The position numbers were made by a program, and so were the translations under genes. A model generated the notes under the pieces. It made no database searches. It was not told where the DNA came from and saw only the letters and a program-made list of their open reading frames with translations. A DNA stretch of 49,982 nucleotides from positions 1 to 49,982 of the forward strand of contig CAJXZG010000032.1 in the NCBI GenBank assembly GCA_913063265.1. Direction: 5' to 3'. Source of the stretch: an uncultured Prolixibacteraceae bacterium. GTDB taxonomy: Bacteria; Bacteroidota; Bacteroidia; Bacteroidales; Prolixibacteraceae. Below are positions 35,201 to 42,415 of this stretch, piece by piece; positions within the stretch are counted from its first letter, which is position 1, and every line of letters starts with the position of its first letter.

Positions 35201-36024
35201 AAGGTGCCTGAATTTGCCCAGGAACCACCGCATCTCGACCTGTATTTAAGGTTGTTTGGTTGCGGCGCACCTCCAAAGTTAGCTAAGGGTGCATCGGTTT
35301 CATCAACCAATTGAATTAGTGTTCCACCTGCGGTACATCCACTTATAGGAACGGTTGTAGTTAATACTTGACTACCCGGACTAGGTGGTGTTCCTTCAAA
35401 GAATGTAAAGCTGCGATCTTTTAGCATATATTGTGGTGAGTTGAACCACTGATAGCCACTCGACCAATATCTGATACCTCCAGACCAATTTAATTCTACT
35501 TTGGTGGCGATAAAAGTTACCGTTGGATTTGCACCCACATCCTGAGTCTTTTCTACATGTTGCCCATCATACTGCATTCTGAATTGATCAGAAACAGGAA
35601 GCAATTCCGTAGAATACAATCCTGACGCGTCAGTAGAACCGAGCGTTTTATAACCATTGCTCCAAACAATAATATCACCACCTTCAAGGGGAGTATCATC
35701 ACAACCCTTAAGTTCAAAGGTTACAGGAACAGTATTGAATGTGTAGTCAGCACTAATGTTGGCACTCGTGGAAGCTCCATAATATATCATTTTAACCGTT
35801 TCGGTAGAGCTGGAAGTGTTAACAGTAAAGGTCCCATCATTGTTATTGATGGCAGTTTTGTCTCCACTATCCCAGAATGTCACTTTAGCTTCTGAGTAGT
35901 TCAGTGTTGCAATACCCTCACTGTCGAGCAGACTCACAGTAAATGTTGACTGTGCAAAAGCCATCATGAAAAATGAAGATAGCAAGAGCGTTGTGAGTGT
36001 AGATAAAATTTTCTTTTTCATCAT
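32212..36024 (-). CDS. Giant T9SS-secreted repeat surface protein 1
   Basis: 1270 residues. N-terminal signal peptide (ends FFMMAFA, then QS). The N-terminal third is several prealbumin/SpaA-like beta-sandwich modules (TPLEGGDIIVWSNGYKTLGS). The middle contains about ten tandem units of roughly 70 residues whose core reads GEGKVNSGGWKTLGNTP, ELLPKTYAFRIYYEGSYIQK and NQNIGADPLVVFETVL. The last about 80 residues are a type A T9SS sorting domain: FSFILYPNPVQTKLNIQV, NYHVMDMTGRVVL and the ending EKVITEKFSVFK. T9SS cargo are moved across the outer membrane and anchored at the cell surface, so this is a long extracellular stalk or adhesin. It is a paralogue of the next gene. No enzyme motif seen. 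Confidence 0.9.
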   Translation of the reverse strand: MMKKKILSTLTTLLLSSFFMMAFAQSTFTVSLLDSEGIATLNYSEAKVTFWDSGDKTAINNNDGTFTVNTSSSTETVKMIYYGASTSANISADYTFNTVPVTFELKGCDDTPLEGGDIIVWSNGYKTLGSTDASGLYSTELLPVSDQFRMQYDGQHVEKTQDVGANPTVTFIATKVELNWSGGIRYWSSGYQWFNSPQYMLKDRSFTFFEGTPPSPGSQVLTTTVPISGCTAGGTLIQLVDETDAPLANFGGAPQPNNLKYRSRCGGSWANSGTFETDANGFAFLTTSCAANNWDGKITVTVNQTSKEQDVTVNSVFQLSKVNVTLNSCDPSTPIAGGIVDQGGGYWYNHGTTDASGTVSFYAFAGNNVKVRMGYNYNSSETRTGVPVEFPVTNIDYTTTTLNIRSGGEVKIANGSWFTVTSPSEILPGTYDFTFDGGPKTPIEVSGCTFEKTAVTVKLIDSDGNGLEGGEAKYNSGGWQSLGTTDENGEIFVLLDDPAKTYAFRMYWEGSYVQKNQNLSTNSVVVFQTVKAQMELHASDGTTQLIGEGKVNSGGWKTLGNTPTAGKELLPKTYAFRIYYEGSYIQKNQNIGADPLVVFETVLAKMELHASDGTTQLTGEGKVNSGGWKSMGNTPDAEKELLPKTYAFRIYYEGSYIQKNQDIGSDPLVVFETVLATVKLLDSDDSELAAEAKVNSDGWKTMGTTTTTMELLPKTYAFRVYFEGTYLQKNQNIATDPVVIFRGTSVTLQFTGDIQYNSGGWKTFSSPMTLLPKTYAFRFSAPGYPTIQKNITIAGSEMEKSIAYIVLRDSKGDPLAGGEGKYNLSGWQSAGTTGSKGAVLAIIEGLQNTLAFRMYYEDAYVQKNQNIASNSFVEFQTVLAQMELYASDQTTQLVGEGKVNSGSWKTLGNTPTSGKELLPKTYAFRIYYEGSYIQKNQDLAVDPLVKFETVLVQMELHSSTGAQLTGEGKVNSDGYKSLGLTPTLSNNGGMELLPKTYAFRIYYEGSYIQKNQDVTTDQLVIFETVLVQMELHSSTGADLEGEGKVNSDGYKSLGLTPTLSNDGGMELLPMTYAFRIYYEDSYIQKNQNVASNSLVIFETVLVQMEYKAQSDGSQLTGEGKVNSGSWKTLGNTPTAGMELLPKTYAFRIYHDDTYNQQNWNVESDPVVVFIDANKSATIVIPEEFTPDFSFILYPNPVQTKLNIQVTYPVEEQVNYHVMDMTGRVVLEDVWKLNKGVNSHEINVDNLLNGQYIFIMRSTEKVITEKFSVFK

Positions 36025-36303
36025 TTTTTAATTTAAGTTGTTGATAATTTGGTATTAAACTCATTTTTAGAATTTGTTTCCTGTTTTGCATCAGCGTAGC
36101 CTGGTGGATAACGGAACAGAAAGGGATTGCTTTTTTTCTACGCCAGAATTGTGAATGAGGCTTATAGGTTATAAACGTGTGTTAGTTTTTTCAACTGTTT
36201 ATTGATTAAGTTTATAGATGTTTTAATCAGAACCCAGTATTTTCTTTATAAAAAACGGTTAATACATTTTCAGATTTATCTTTGATAGTGATATGTAATG
36301 ATA
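36025..36303. other. Spacer between the two giant repeat genes
   Basis: About 280 bases, holding the promoter region of repeat protein 1 on the minus strand. It contains a plus-strand TATCTTTG box near 36278 that has no gene to serve. A higher-GC stretch at 36090-36170 has no ORF of note. No further feature seen. Confidence 0.4.
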
Positions 36304-36328
36304 AAGTGGCAGGAAAAACCTGCCACTT
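36304..36328 (-). terminator. Terminator-like hairpin of giant repeat protein 2
   Basis: AAGTGGCAGG (36304-36313) pairs with CCTGCCACTT (36319-36328) around AAAAA. On the minus strand it is followed by only a short T stretch (TTTATCATTA), so termination may be weaker than at the paralogous site. Confidence 0.7.
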
Positions 36329-36359
36329 AATTAATGTTTTACTTTTACTTTACTATCTA

Positions 36360-39300
36360 TTATTTAAACACTGAGAATTTTTCAGTAATTACTTTTTCAG
36401 AAGTTCGCATTATAAAAATGTATTGACCACTTACAAAATTATCCAAACTTATTTCGTTGGTATTTATACCCTTTTTAAGTTTCCATATTCCGTTTTCCAT
36501 TTTTCTGCCGGACATATCCATTATGTGGTATTCTGCCTCAACATTTGTTTCAAACGTAACTTCCACATTTAATTTAATATTAGCGGGAACAGGATAAAGT
36601 TTGTAACTAAAATCCGGAGTTACATTATCGGCTGTTTCTCCAATTAAACCAGATTTTAGCGAGGCTCCATCCCAATCGAATATTACAAGTGCATCAACAC
36701 CAATATCCTGATACTTTTCCTTAGCGGTACCACTGTACTCTAACCTAAATTTCACATTGTTCGGCAATAATTCCATGGTAGTAGTTGTTGTTCCGCTACC
36801 AAAAGTTTTCCATCCGCCACCATTGTATTTCGATGTACCTGCTAGTTCTGTTGTTCCATTAAGTAACTTCATTGTCACTAAAGTAGTATTGAAAATAACA
36901 ACAGGATTAACACTGATGTCCTGGTATTTCTCGTTGGCTAAACCTCCATATTCAATCCTGAATTTTACATTATTAGGTAACAATTCCATCGTTGTGGTAG
37001 AGGTACCACTTCCAAATGATTTCCAGCCTGCACCGTTATATTTGGTTGTTCCTGCTAACTCAGTTGTATTATCCGAAGCAAGTAATTTCATGGTTACCAT
37101 TGTAGTGTTGAAAACTACTATTGGATTAGAACTAATATCCTGATATTTTTCGTTTGCCAAACCACCATATTCAACCCTGAATTTTACATTATTTGGCAAC
37201 AATTCCATGGTAGTGGTAGTGGTTCCTGTACCGAAAGTTTTCCAACCAGCACCATTGTATTTAGATACAGCTGCTAACTCTGTCGAATTATCAGATGCAA
37301 GTAATTTCATGGTTACTTGTTTTGTATTGAAAATTACTACAGGGTCAACACTAATATCCTGATATTTTTCGTTTGCCAAACCTCCATATTCAACCCTGAA
37401 TTTCACATTGTTTGGCAATAATTCCATTGTGGTCGTTGTTGTTCCGCTTCCAAAGGTTTTCCATCCGCCGCCATTATATTTAGACACAGCTGCTAATTCA
37501 GTTGAATTGTCTTCGGTTAACAGTTTCATGGTTACAAGAGTTGTGTTGAAAACAACTTCTGGTGAAACACTGATATCCTGATATTTTTCGTTTGCCAATC
37601 CTCCATATTCAATTCTGAATTTTATATTACTGGAACTGCTATTAATAAATGTAAATACTTCTCCATTGCTGTCAGTAGTCCCGGCGATTTGCCAACCCCC
37701 TACGTTGTATTTAGCTAAGGCGCCTTCTATGCCATCACCATTGCTATCAACAAGCTTAATAGTTGTTGCTCCTAATTCAAAATCACAACCTTGAATATCC
37801 AGTTTAGTTTGGTTCTTATCAAACCTAAATGAATAATTATTTGGTAACATTTCCATAGTTGGTTTGGTAAATGGTTTCCAACCACTCGCATAATATGTAA
37901 TGTTTCCGCCGTAATTCAATGTAACTTTAGTAGTGTTATAAACTAATGGATTAGTTGTTGTAATATCCACATTCGACTCCTGATTACTCTGCCCCAAATA
38001 TTTCATTCTAAAAGAATACTTACCCGGCAATAATTCTTTTTCAGAATTACCATTAACATCTGTTGTGCCAAATGTTTTCCATCCAGAGGCATAATACGTA
38101 ACATCACCTCCGGGTAAACCTGTTGGATCACATGTCTGCAGTGAGACAACCATTGCAATGGTCTGGAAAATTAGTGGATTCACAGAAGTAATATCAACAC
38201 TGGATTGTTGCTGTGAGTAACCTTCATACAACATTCTAAATGAATAACTTCCCGGGAGCAGTTCCTTACTAACTGTTCCACCTGAAGTTGTTCCAAATGA
38301 TTTCCACCCGGAAGCATAATAAGTAACTACACCTTCATCCATTAACGAACCAGTTGAATTTTTCAACTGTACTTCCATTAATTCTGTTTTAAAAACCAAA
38401 GGACTATCATCATCTACTTTAACTCCTGATTTTTGTTGTGAAAATCCTTCATACTTCATTCTGAATGAATAATTACCGGGAAGTAATTCTTTTGAAACGG
38501 TACCCCCCGAAGTAGTACCAAAGTTTTTCCAACCTGATGCGTAATATGTAACTACTCCTTCATCAATTAATGCATCTGCAGAATTACGTAACTCAACAAC
38601 CATTGGTGTTGTAGCAAAAACCACAGGATTAGTATCCGGAATTATAATATTTGATTTTTGTAAACTGTAACCAAGGTATTTCATTCGGAATGAATATTTT
38701 CCGGGCAATAACTCTAAAGCCGGGGTGTTTCCATCGGCAGCTGTAGTTCCAAGTGATTTCCAACCTGATGCGTAATAGCTAGCTACACCATCAGCCAGGC
38801 CGTTACCACCAGAATCTTCCAATCTGGCTACCATAGGAATGGTTTGGAAAATAACCGGATTTGTAGTTGTTATATCAACATTTGATTGTTGTTGTGTGTA
38901 ACCCGCCCATTTCATTCTTACTGAAAGTTTGGTTACATCTTCATCAAGCAACACAAATATATTTCCATCTGTATCAGTAGTACCGGCTGATTTCCAACCC
39001 GACAAATAATAACTACCTATACCACCTTCCAGACCGTCACCATTACTATCTAAAAGTTTTATTCCGAATGCGCTTTTTGTAGTTTCACATCCTCCGATTG
39101 TTATGCTTTTTCGAACGCCATCGCTTCTAAAATTAAATACATAAGTTCCGGGCAATAACTCCATGGTAGGCTTTTCAAAAAATTTGCTGTCGCCGGTAGA
39201 TCCTCCATAAGCAAGCTGGCCATTGTAATTTATAGTTACCGATGTGGTTTTAAAAATAACTTTTTCGCCATCTGTCGGAAAATCAAAAGAAGAAACATAA

Positions 39301-40247
39301 TCTGTTGTGGCTTTATATTGCATTCGGAAGGAGTAAGTTCCCGGAAAGAATTCTGCCTCGGTTTCGCCCGGTGCAGAAGTTCCAGTTTTTCCTCCGGGGA
39401 AAAACCAGGTACCTGTGTTAGTTCCAATACCGTAAGCCGCAACTCCATCGTTCACAGGATCTCCTTCACAAGTTTCCATTCTTACTGTTATTAACTGTGT
39501 TTGAAATTCGTAAATACAACTTATTTGCTGTGCACTCCAACTATTGGTATTATTATACCGCATCTCGTAGGATAGGTTATTATTAGAACCATCCCGCATA
39601 TCAAGTAGTAATCCTTGTGCATTGGTTTCACCCGCAACATGCCAAACTGTAGGAGTTCCGTATCCTCCTCTGGCTTTACCACCTTCCAAAGGATTTCCAT
39701 TATGATCTTTCAATTGAAGCTGGGACAATACTTTTTCTACTTTTGCAATCCCTTGATAATTCAACTGGAAGTTCATTTTTCTGGTATCATTCCATTTATA
39801 TGCAATGTGGAAGGTCATTGGATTCCCATTTCCCCAACTTTTTGGAAAGAGCTCCAGGGCATTCCATTCACCGTTTGTTTTACCAAAAGACGTAAACCCA
39901 CCACTGGGGCTTCCATAGTCTAAGTAATCTCCGCACCAGTGAAATTTAATATTTGTAGTATAAAAATTATATACATGCCCTGCAGATACAGCTGTAAACG
40001 TTACCTTTTCAGTTTGCGAATTCTGATAATGAGCAAATACAGTATAGCTTTTACCGGATTCCAGACTTATCTGTGTTCCCGAAGCATATTCACCCACGTA
40101 ATTTGGGCCTTTCCAAACCTTATACTTTCCGGAGATCGGATTCCCTTGACTATCGAAGGTATTAACAGTCAAGGGACATGCCATAACACTTATAACTGTT
40201 GCTAAAAGAACAGTTACTGTCATAATTAATTTTGTAAAATTTTTCAT
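36360..40247 (-). CDS. Giant T9SS-secreted repeat surface protein 2
   Basis: 1295 residues from the ATG at 40247 (MKNFTKLIMTVTVLLATVIS, then a signal cleavage near VMA-CPL); the ATG at 40256 would add three residues. The N-terminal modules vary (FHWCGDYLDYGSPSGG), then come two blocks of about 70-residue repeats: a YYASGWKSFGTT / ELLPGSYSFRM type and a SKYNGGGWKTFG / MELLPNNVKFRVEYGGLANE type. Each block opens with a DSNGDGLEGG-like loop (LLDSNGDGLEGG, LVDSNGDGIEGA) that resembles a calcium-binding loop. The C-terminus is a type A T9SS domain (FSYKLYPVPANIKLNVEV, ending EKVITEKFSVFK) nearly matching protein 1. A surface fibre or adhesin is inferred. Confidence 0.9.
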   Translation of the reverse strand: MKNFTKLIMTVTVLLATVISVMACPLTVNTFDSQGNPISGKYKVWKGPNYVGEYASGTQISLESGKSYTVFAHYQNSQTEKVTFTAVSAGHVYNFYTTNIKFHWCGDYLDYGSPSGGFTSFGKTNGEWNALELFPKSWGNGNPMTFHIAYKWNDTRKMNFQLNYQGIAKVEKVLSQLQLKDHNGNPLEGGKARGGYGTPTVWHVAGETNAQGLLLDMRDGSNNNLSYEMRYNNTNSWSAQQISCIYEFQTQLITVRMETCEGDPVNDGVAAYGIGTNTGTWFFPGGKTGTSAPGETEAEFFPGTYSFRMQYKATTDYVSSFDFPTDGEKVIFKTTSVTINYNGQLAYGGSTGDSKFFEKPTMELLPGTYVFNFRSDGVRKSITIGGCETTKSAFGIKLLDSNGDGLEGGIGSYYLSGWKSAGTTDTDGNIFVLLDEDVTKLSVRMKWAGYTQQQSNVDITTTNPVIFQTIPMVARLEDSGGNGLADGVASYYASGWKSLGTTAADGNTPALELLPGKYSFRMKYLGYSLQKSNIIIPDTNPVVFATTPMVVELRNSADALIDEGVVTYYASGWKNFGTTSGGTVSKELLPGNYSFRMKYEGFSQQKSGVKVDDDSPLVFKTELMEVQLKNSTGSLMDEGVVTYYASGWKSFGTTSGGTVSKELLPGSYSFRMLYEGYSQQQSSVDITSVNPLIFQTIAMVVSLQTCDPTGLPGGDVTYYASGWKTFGTTDVNGNSEKELLPGKYSFRMKYLGQSNQESNVDITTTNPLVYNTTKVTLNYGGNITYYASGWKPFTKPTMEMLPNNYSFRFDKNQTKLDIQGCDFELGATTIKLVDSNGDGIEGALAKYNVGGWQIAGTTDSNGEVFTFINSSSSNIKFRIEYGGLANEKYQDISVSPEVVFNTTLVTMKLLTEDNSTELAAVSKYNGGGWKTFGSGTTTTTMELLPNNVKFRVEYGGLANEKYQDISVDPVVIFNTKQVTMKLLASDNSTELAAVSKYNGAGWKTFGTGTTTTTMELLPNNVKFRVEYGGLANEKYQDISSNPIVVFNTTMVTMKLLASDNTTELAGTTKYNGAGWKSFGSGTSTTTMELLPNNVKFRIEYGGLANEKYQDISVNPVVIFNTTLVTMKLLNGTTELAGTSKYNGGGWKTFGSGTTTTTMELLPNNVKFRLEYSGTAKEKYQDIGVDALVIFDWDGASLKSGLIGETADNVTPDFSYKLYPVPANIKLNVEVTFETNVEAEYHIMDMSGRKMENGIWKLKKGINTNEISLDNFVSGQYIFIMRTSEKVITEKFSVFK

Positions 40248-40325
40248 GTGTAACAATTTTTAAATGAATTTTGGAGTTAGTTTTTAATTAATAATTCTAA
40301 GCAGTAAATTAATTTTTAGAAGTTT

Positions 40326-40347
40326 TGGTTAATGTTGCCATTAACCA
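40326..40347. promoter_or_regulatory. Inverted repeat upstream of giant repeat protein 2
   Basis: 9-base perfect arms TGGTTAATG and CATTAACCA separated by TTGC. It could be an operator or a 5' leader hairpin for the gene starting at 40247. Confidence 0.4.
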
Positions 40348-40684
40348 GTTTTAATAGAATTACATTTCGTTTCAGGTCAAAAATTATGAACTCACCTTAT
40401 TTCCTTCAATATTTTATTATTTTAAATATTTAATATTTATTTAAGTATTGTATTCATAATAAATCAAATACAAACAGGCCAGTTATATATCTTTTATATT
40501 GTATATCATCAAAACTTAATTCACCGATATTATTTCAGCATCGGCAAAGAACTGATGTATTTTCAATTAGGAGTTTGTCAAAAAAAAATAGGGATTTGAA
40601 ATAAAAAAGAGAAACTAATCTTACATTCCAACTTCTTAAAAATAAAACAATTAAACATGGAAAAAAATCGGTAATTTGCGACTT

Positions 40685-40700
40685 AGTAAAATTACTTACG
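40685..40700. promoter_or_regulatory. Shared 16-base element, copy A
   Basis: AGTAAAATTACTTACG; its reverse complement CGTAAGTAATTTTACT occurs exactly at 42104-42119. Candidate regulator binding site. Confidence 0.4.
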
Positions 40701-40958
40701 TAAATTATTTTTGGAAAGAATATTTTAAGAGAAGGTGATAATAGTCTAAGTATGAAAATACGAAGTCGAAATATTAAATTTCACATAATACATAGTTATT
40801 TTGTCAATTTTCAATTAAGAATTTAACACTTAGAACTTAAGAGCAAATAGAACTGCTAAAGAATTTGTAGAGCTTAATAATTATTGATTATTTGTAACAT
40901 GAATTTCAAATTTCAGATAAGAAAATCATTTCTTTCTAAACATTAATGATGGAGCCCT

Positions 40959-42008
40959 TTAAGAACTCTTGTCATGAAATTCAATAGAATTGGTTTGTTT
41001 TTGAATTTTAATAATTGCTTCAATTATATTTTTGGCATTGGTCTTCGCCATAATATTAGCACGGTGTTTCTCAACCGTACGAACTGAAAGATTTAACTTA
41101 CCGGCTATTAATTTAATGGGCAATCCTATTGACGATAATTCAAATACTTCGGTTTCTCGTTTGGTTAGTTTTATTTCCTTGAATGTTTTCCTCACATCTG
41201 TTACTGAAGATTCAAAATCTTTAACATTAGATTGAAACCTCTTTTTATTATAATCATTATTGAGAAATTTATCAATATTTGAAGGTATCATTTCAGCAAA
41301 AATATGATTAGTTTGGTTATTTCTTCCTCTGTAAAAACTCAAATCAAAATTCAGTTTTGGACATTCAAAACATGTCAAATTATATAATTTACAATGATGG
41401 GTAATTTCATTCTGAAATCGCCTGTAATTCAATTCATTTTGCTTGTTTTTGGAAATATTGAAAACAGTTTCAATTGATTTATCTTTTATCTTTTCTCCGC
41501 AGCCATTAACTAATTTACTAAAGGCTTCATTAACCATGTGTATTTTATTATCCTGTAAAAAAAACATTGCAACCGATGAGAAACTAAAAAAATCCATAAA
41601 ATTTTCTGATTCAAATGAATCAATCATTTTACTTTTAGTCAGTTGGTTTTCTATTTTATAACAAATAGATTCTTCATTTAGGGGATAAACAAGATAATTA
41701 TCTATACCAATTTCTAAACCCAGTAACATATCTTCTTTCTCAAACCTATCTAAAATCAAAAAAAAAGGAATTCCGAAATTTCGCAACAGTTTCATTAATC
41801 TCTTGTAAACCGAAAATCCATCCTTGCCATTCACATTATTCTCACAAATTACCAAATCAACATTTTTATTTAGTATTTTTTCCTCAACAGATTCTATATC
41901 ATAATAGGTTTTTACCTGATATCCTTTCTTAACTAATATCTGTGGAATAAGTTTGTCCTTTGATCTAAGAGATTTTATGAATATTATATGGGATGCAGTG
42001 TCTTTCAT
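40959..42008 (-). CDS. LuxR-type regulator with pseudo-receiver and PAS-like domain (paralogue 2)
   Basis: A 349-residue paralogue of the regulator at 30625-31653, with the same order: receiver-like (about 5-118), PAS-like (about 125-245) and LuxR/NarL helix-turn-helix (LTKRETEVFELSSIGLPIKL, SVRTVEKHRANIMAKTN). The phospho-Asp position is Glu56 (DLVICEN), which could mimic a permanently phosphorylated state; the acidic pair is missing (FIKSLR), the Thr/Ser is Leu86 and the signalling Lys is Tyr108 (alignment by eye). It lies upstream of and in the same direction as the giant repeat genes. A 15-base inverted repeat is centred about 100 bases ahead of its start, so it may regulate itself. Confidence 0.88.
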   Translation of the reverse strand: MKDTASHIIFIKSLRSKDKLIPQILVKKGYQVKTYYDIESVEEKILNKNVDLVICENNVNGKDGFSVYKRLMKLLRNFGIPFFLILDRFEKEDMLLGLEIGIDNYLVYPLNEESICYKIENQLTKSKMIDSFESENFMDFFSFSSVAMFFLQDNKIHMVNEAFSKLVNGCGEKIKDKSIETVFNISKNKQNELNYRRFQNEITHHCKLYNLTCFECPKLNFDLSFYRGRNNQTNHIFAEMIPSNIDKFLNNDYNKKRFQSNVKDFESSVTDVRKTFKEIKLTKRETEVFELSSIGLPIKLIAGKLNLSVRTVEKHRANIMAKTNAKNIIEAIIKIQKQTNSIEFHDKSS

Positions 42009-42084
42009 ATATTTAGTTTATGGCAATACAAAATGTTGAAAAAAGTTTAGGTCTATATTGAAAAACAAAACATATAAATATAGT

Positions 42085-42126
42085 TATAATAAGTAAAATC
42101 ACTCGTAAGTAATTTTACTTATTATA
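42085..42126. promoter_or_regulatory. 15-base inverted repeat upstream of regulator 2
   Basis: Perfect arms TATAATAAGTAAAAT (42085-42099) and ATTTTACTTATTATA (42112-42126) around a 12-base spacer. The right half overlaps the 16-base element CGTAAGTAATTTTACT (42104-42119) shared with 40685-40700. It lies about 80-120 bases before the regulator start, a natural place for an operator. Confidence 0.55.
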
Positions 42127-42369
42127 TGAATTACTTGTTTAATATAATAAAGATCCTGTTTCGGTTATTGAATTACTTATTCTAAAATATTTCAATTAAT
42201 GACTGGAACTTAAAAATAATTGAACTCTGAATAGAATCCAAGTTCATATCTTCTCAACTTTAATTTCCAAAAAAAAATACATGTTATTCAATAGTGTTTT
42301 AAGCAATTAACAAATACTTTACAAATGCTTTTGAACAAGCTTTTATAATATTCGAAAGTTCAGTTTTCC

Positions 42370-42377
42370 TATATTTG
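42370..42377 (+). promoter_or_regulatory. Promoter -7 box for the CoA-transferase
   Basis: TATATTTG, an exact TAnnTTTG match, ends 38 bases ahead of the ATG at 42416. The -33 element is not convincing. Confidence 0.55.
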
Positions 42378-42415
42378 CACGCTTTAAATATTCAACCGAT
42401 TTTTATAAGGAAAGC

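Larger units (their letters stand above)
40248..40958. other. 711-base gap upstream of giant repeat protein 2
   Basis: Very AT-rich spacer. It contains an inverted repeat TGGTTAATG/CATTAACCA around TTGC at 40326-40347, about 80 bases ahead of the repeat-protein start, and a 16-base element at 40685-40700 that recurs inverted in the regulator 2 promoter region. No exact TAnnTTTG box on the minus strand and no ORF worth calling were found. Confidence 0.5.
42009..42415. other. Divergent promoter region, regulator 2 and CoA-transferase
   Basis: A 407-base AT-rich gap between divergent genes. It holds the 42085-42126 inverted repeat near regulator 2 and an exact TAnnTTTG box near the CoA-transferase. 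No ORF worth calling was found. Confidence 0.6.

Noticed and set aside
36278..36285. Plus-strand TATCTTTG promoter box
   Set aside because: Matches TAnnTTTG but no plus-strand gene follows; a chance match in AT-rich DNA.
36757..37143. 128-codon plus-strand ORF
   Set aside because: It is antisense to the repeat region of giant protein 2 and arises from the regular codons of the repeats.
39615..39923. 102-codon plus-strand ORF
   Set aside because: Antisense shadow of the N-terminal part of giant protein 2, with no promoter or family.
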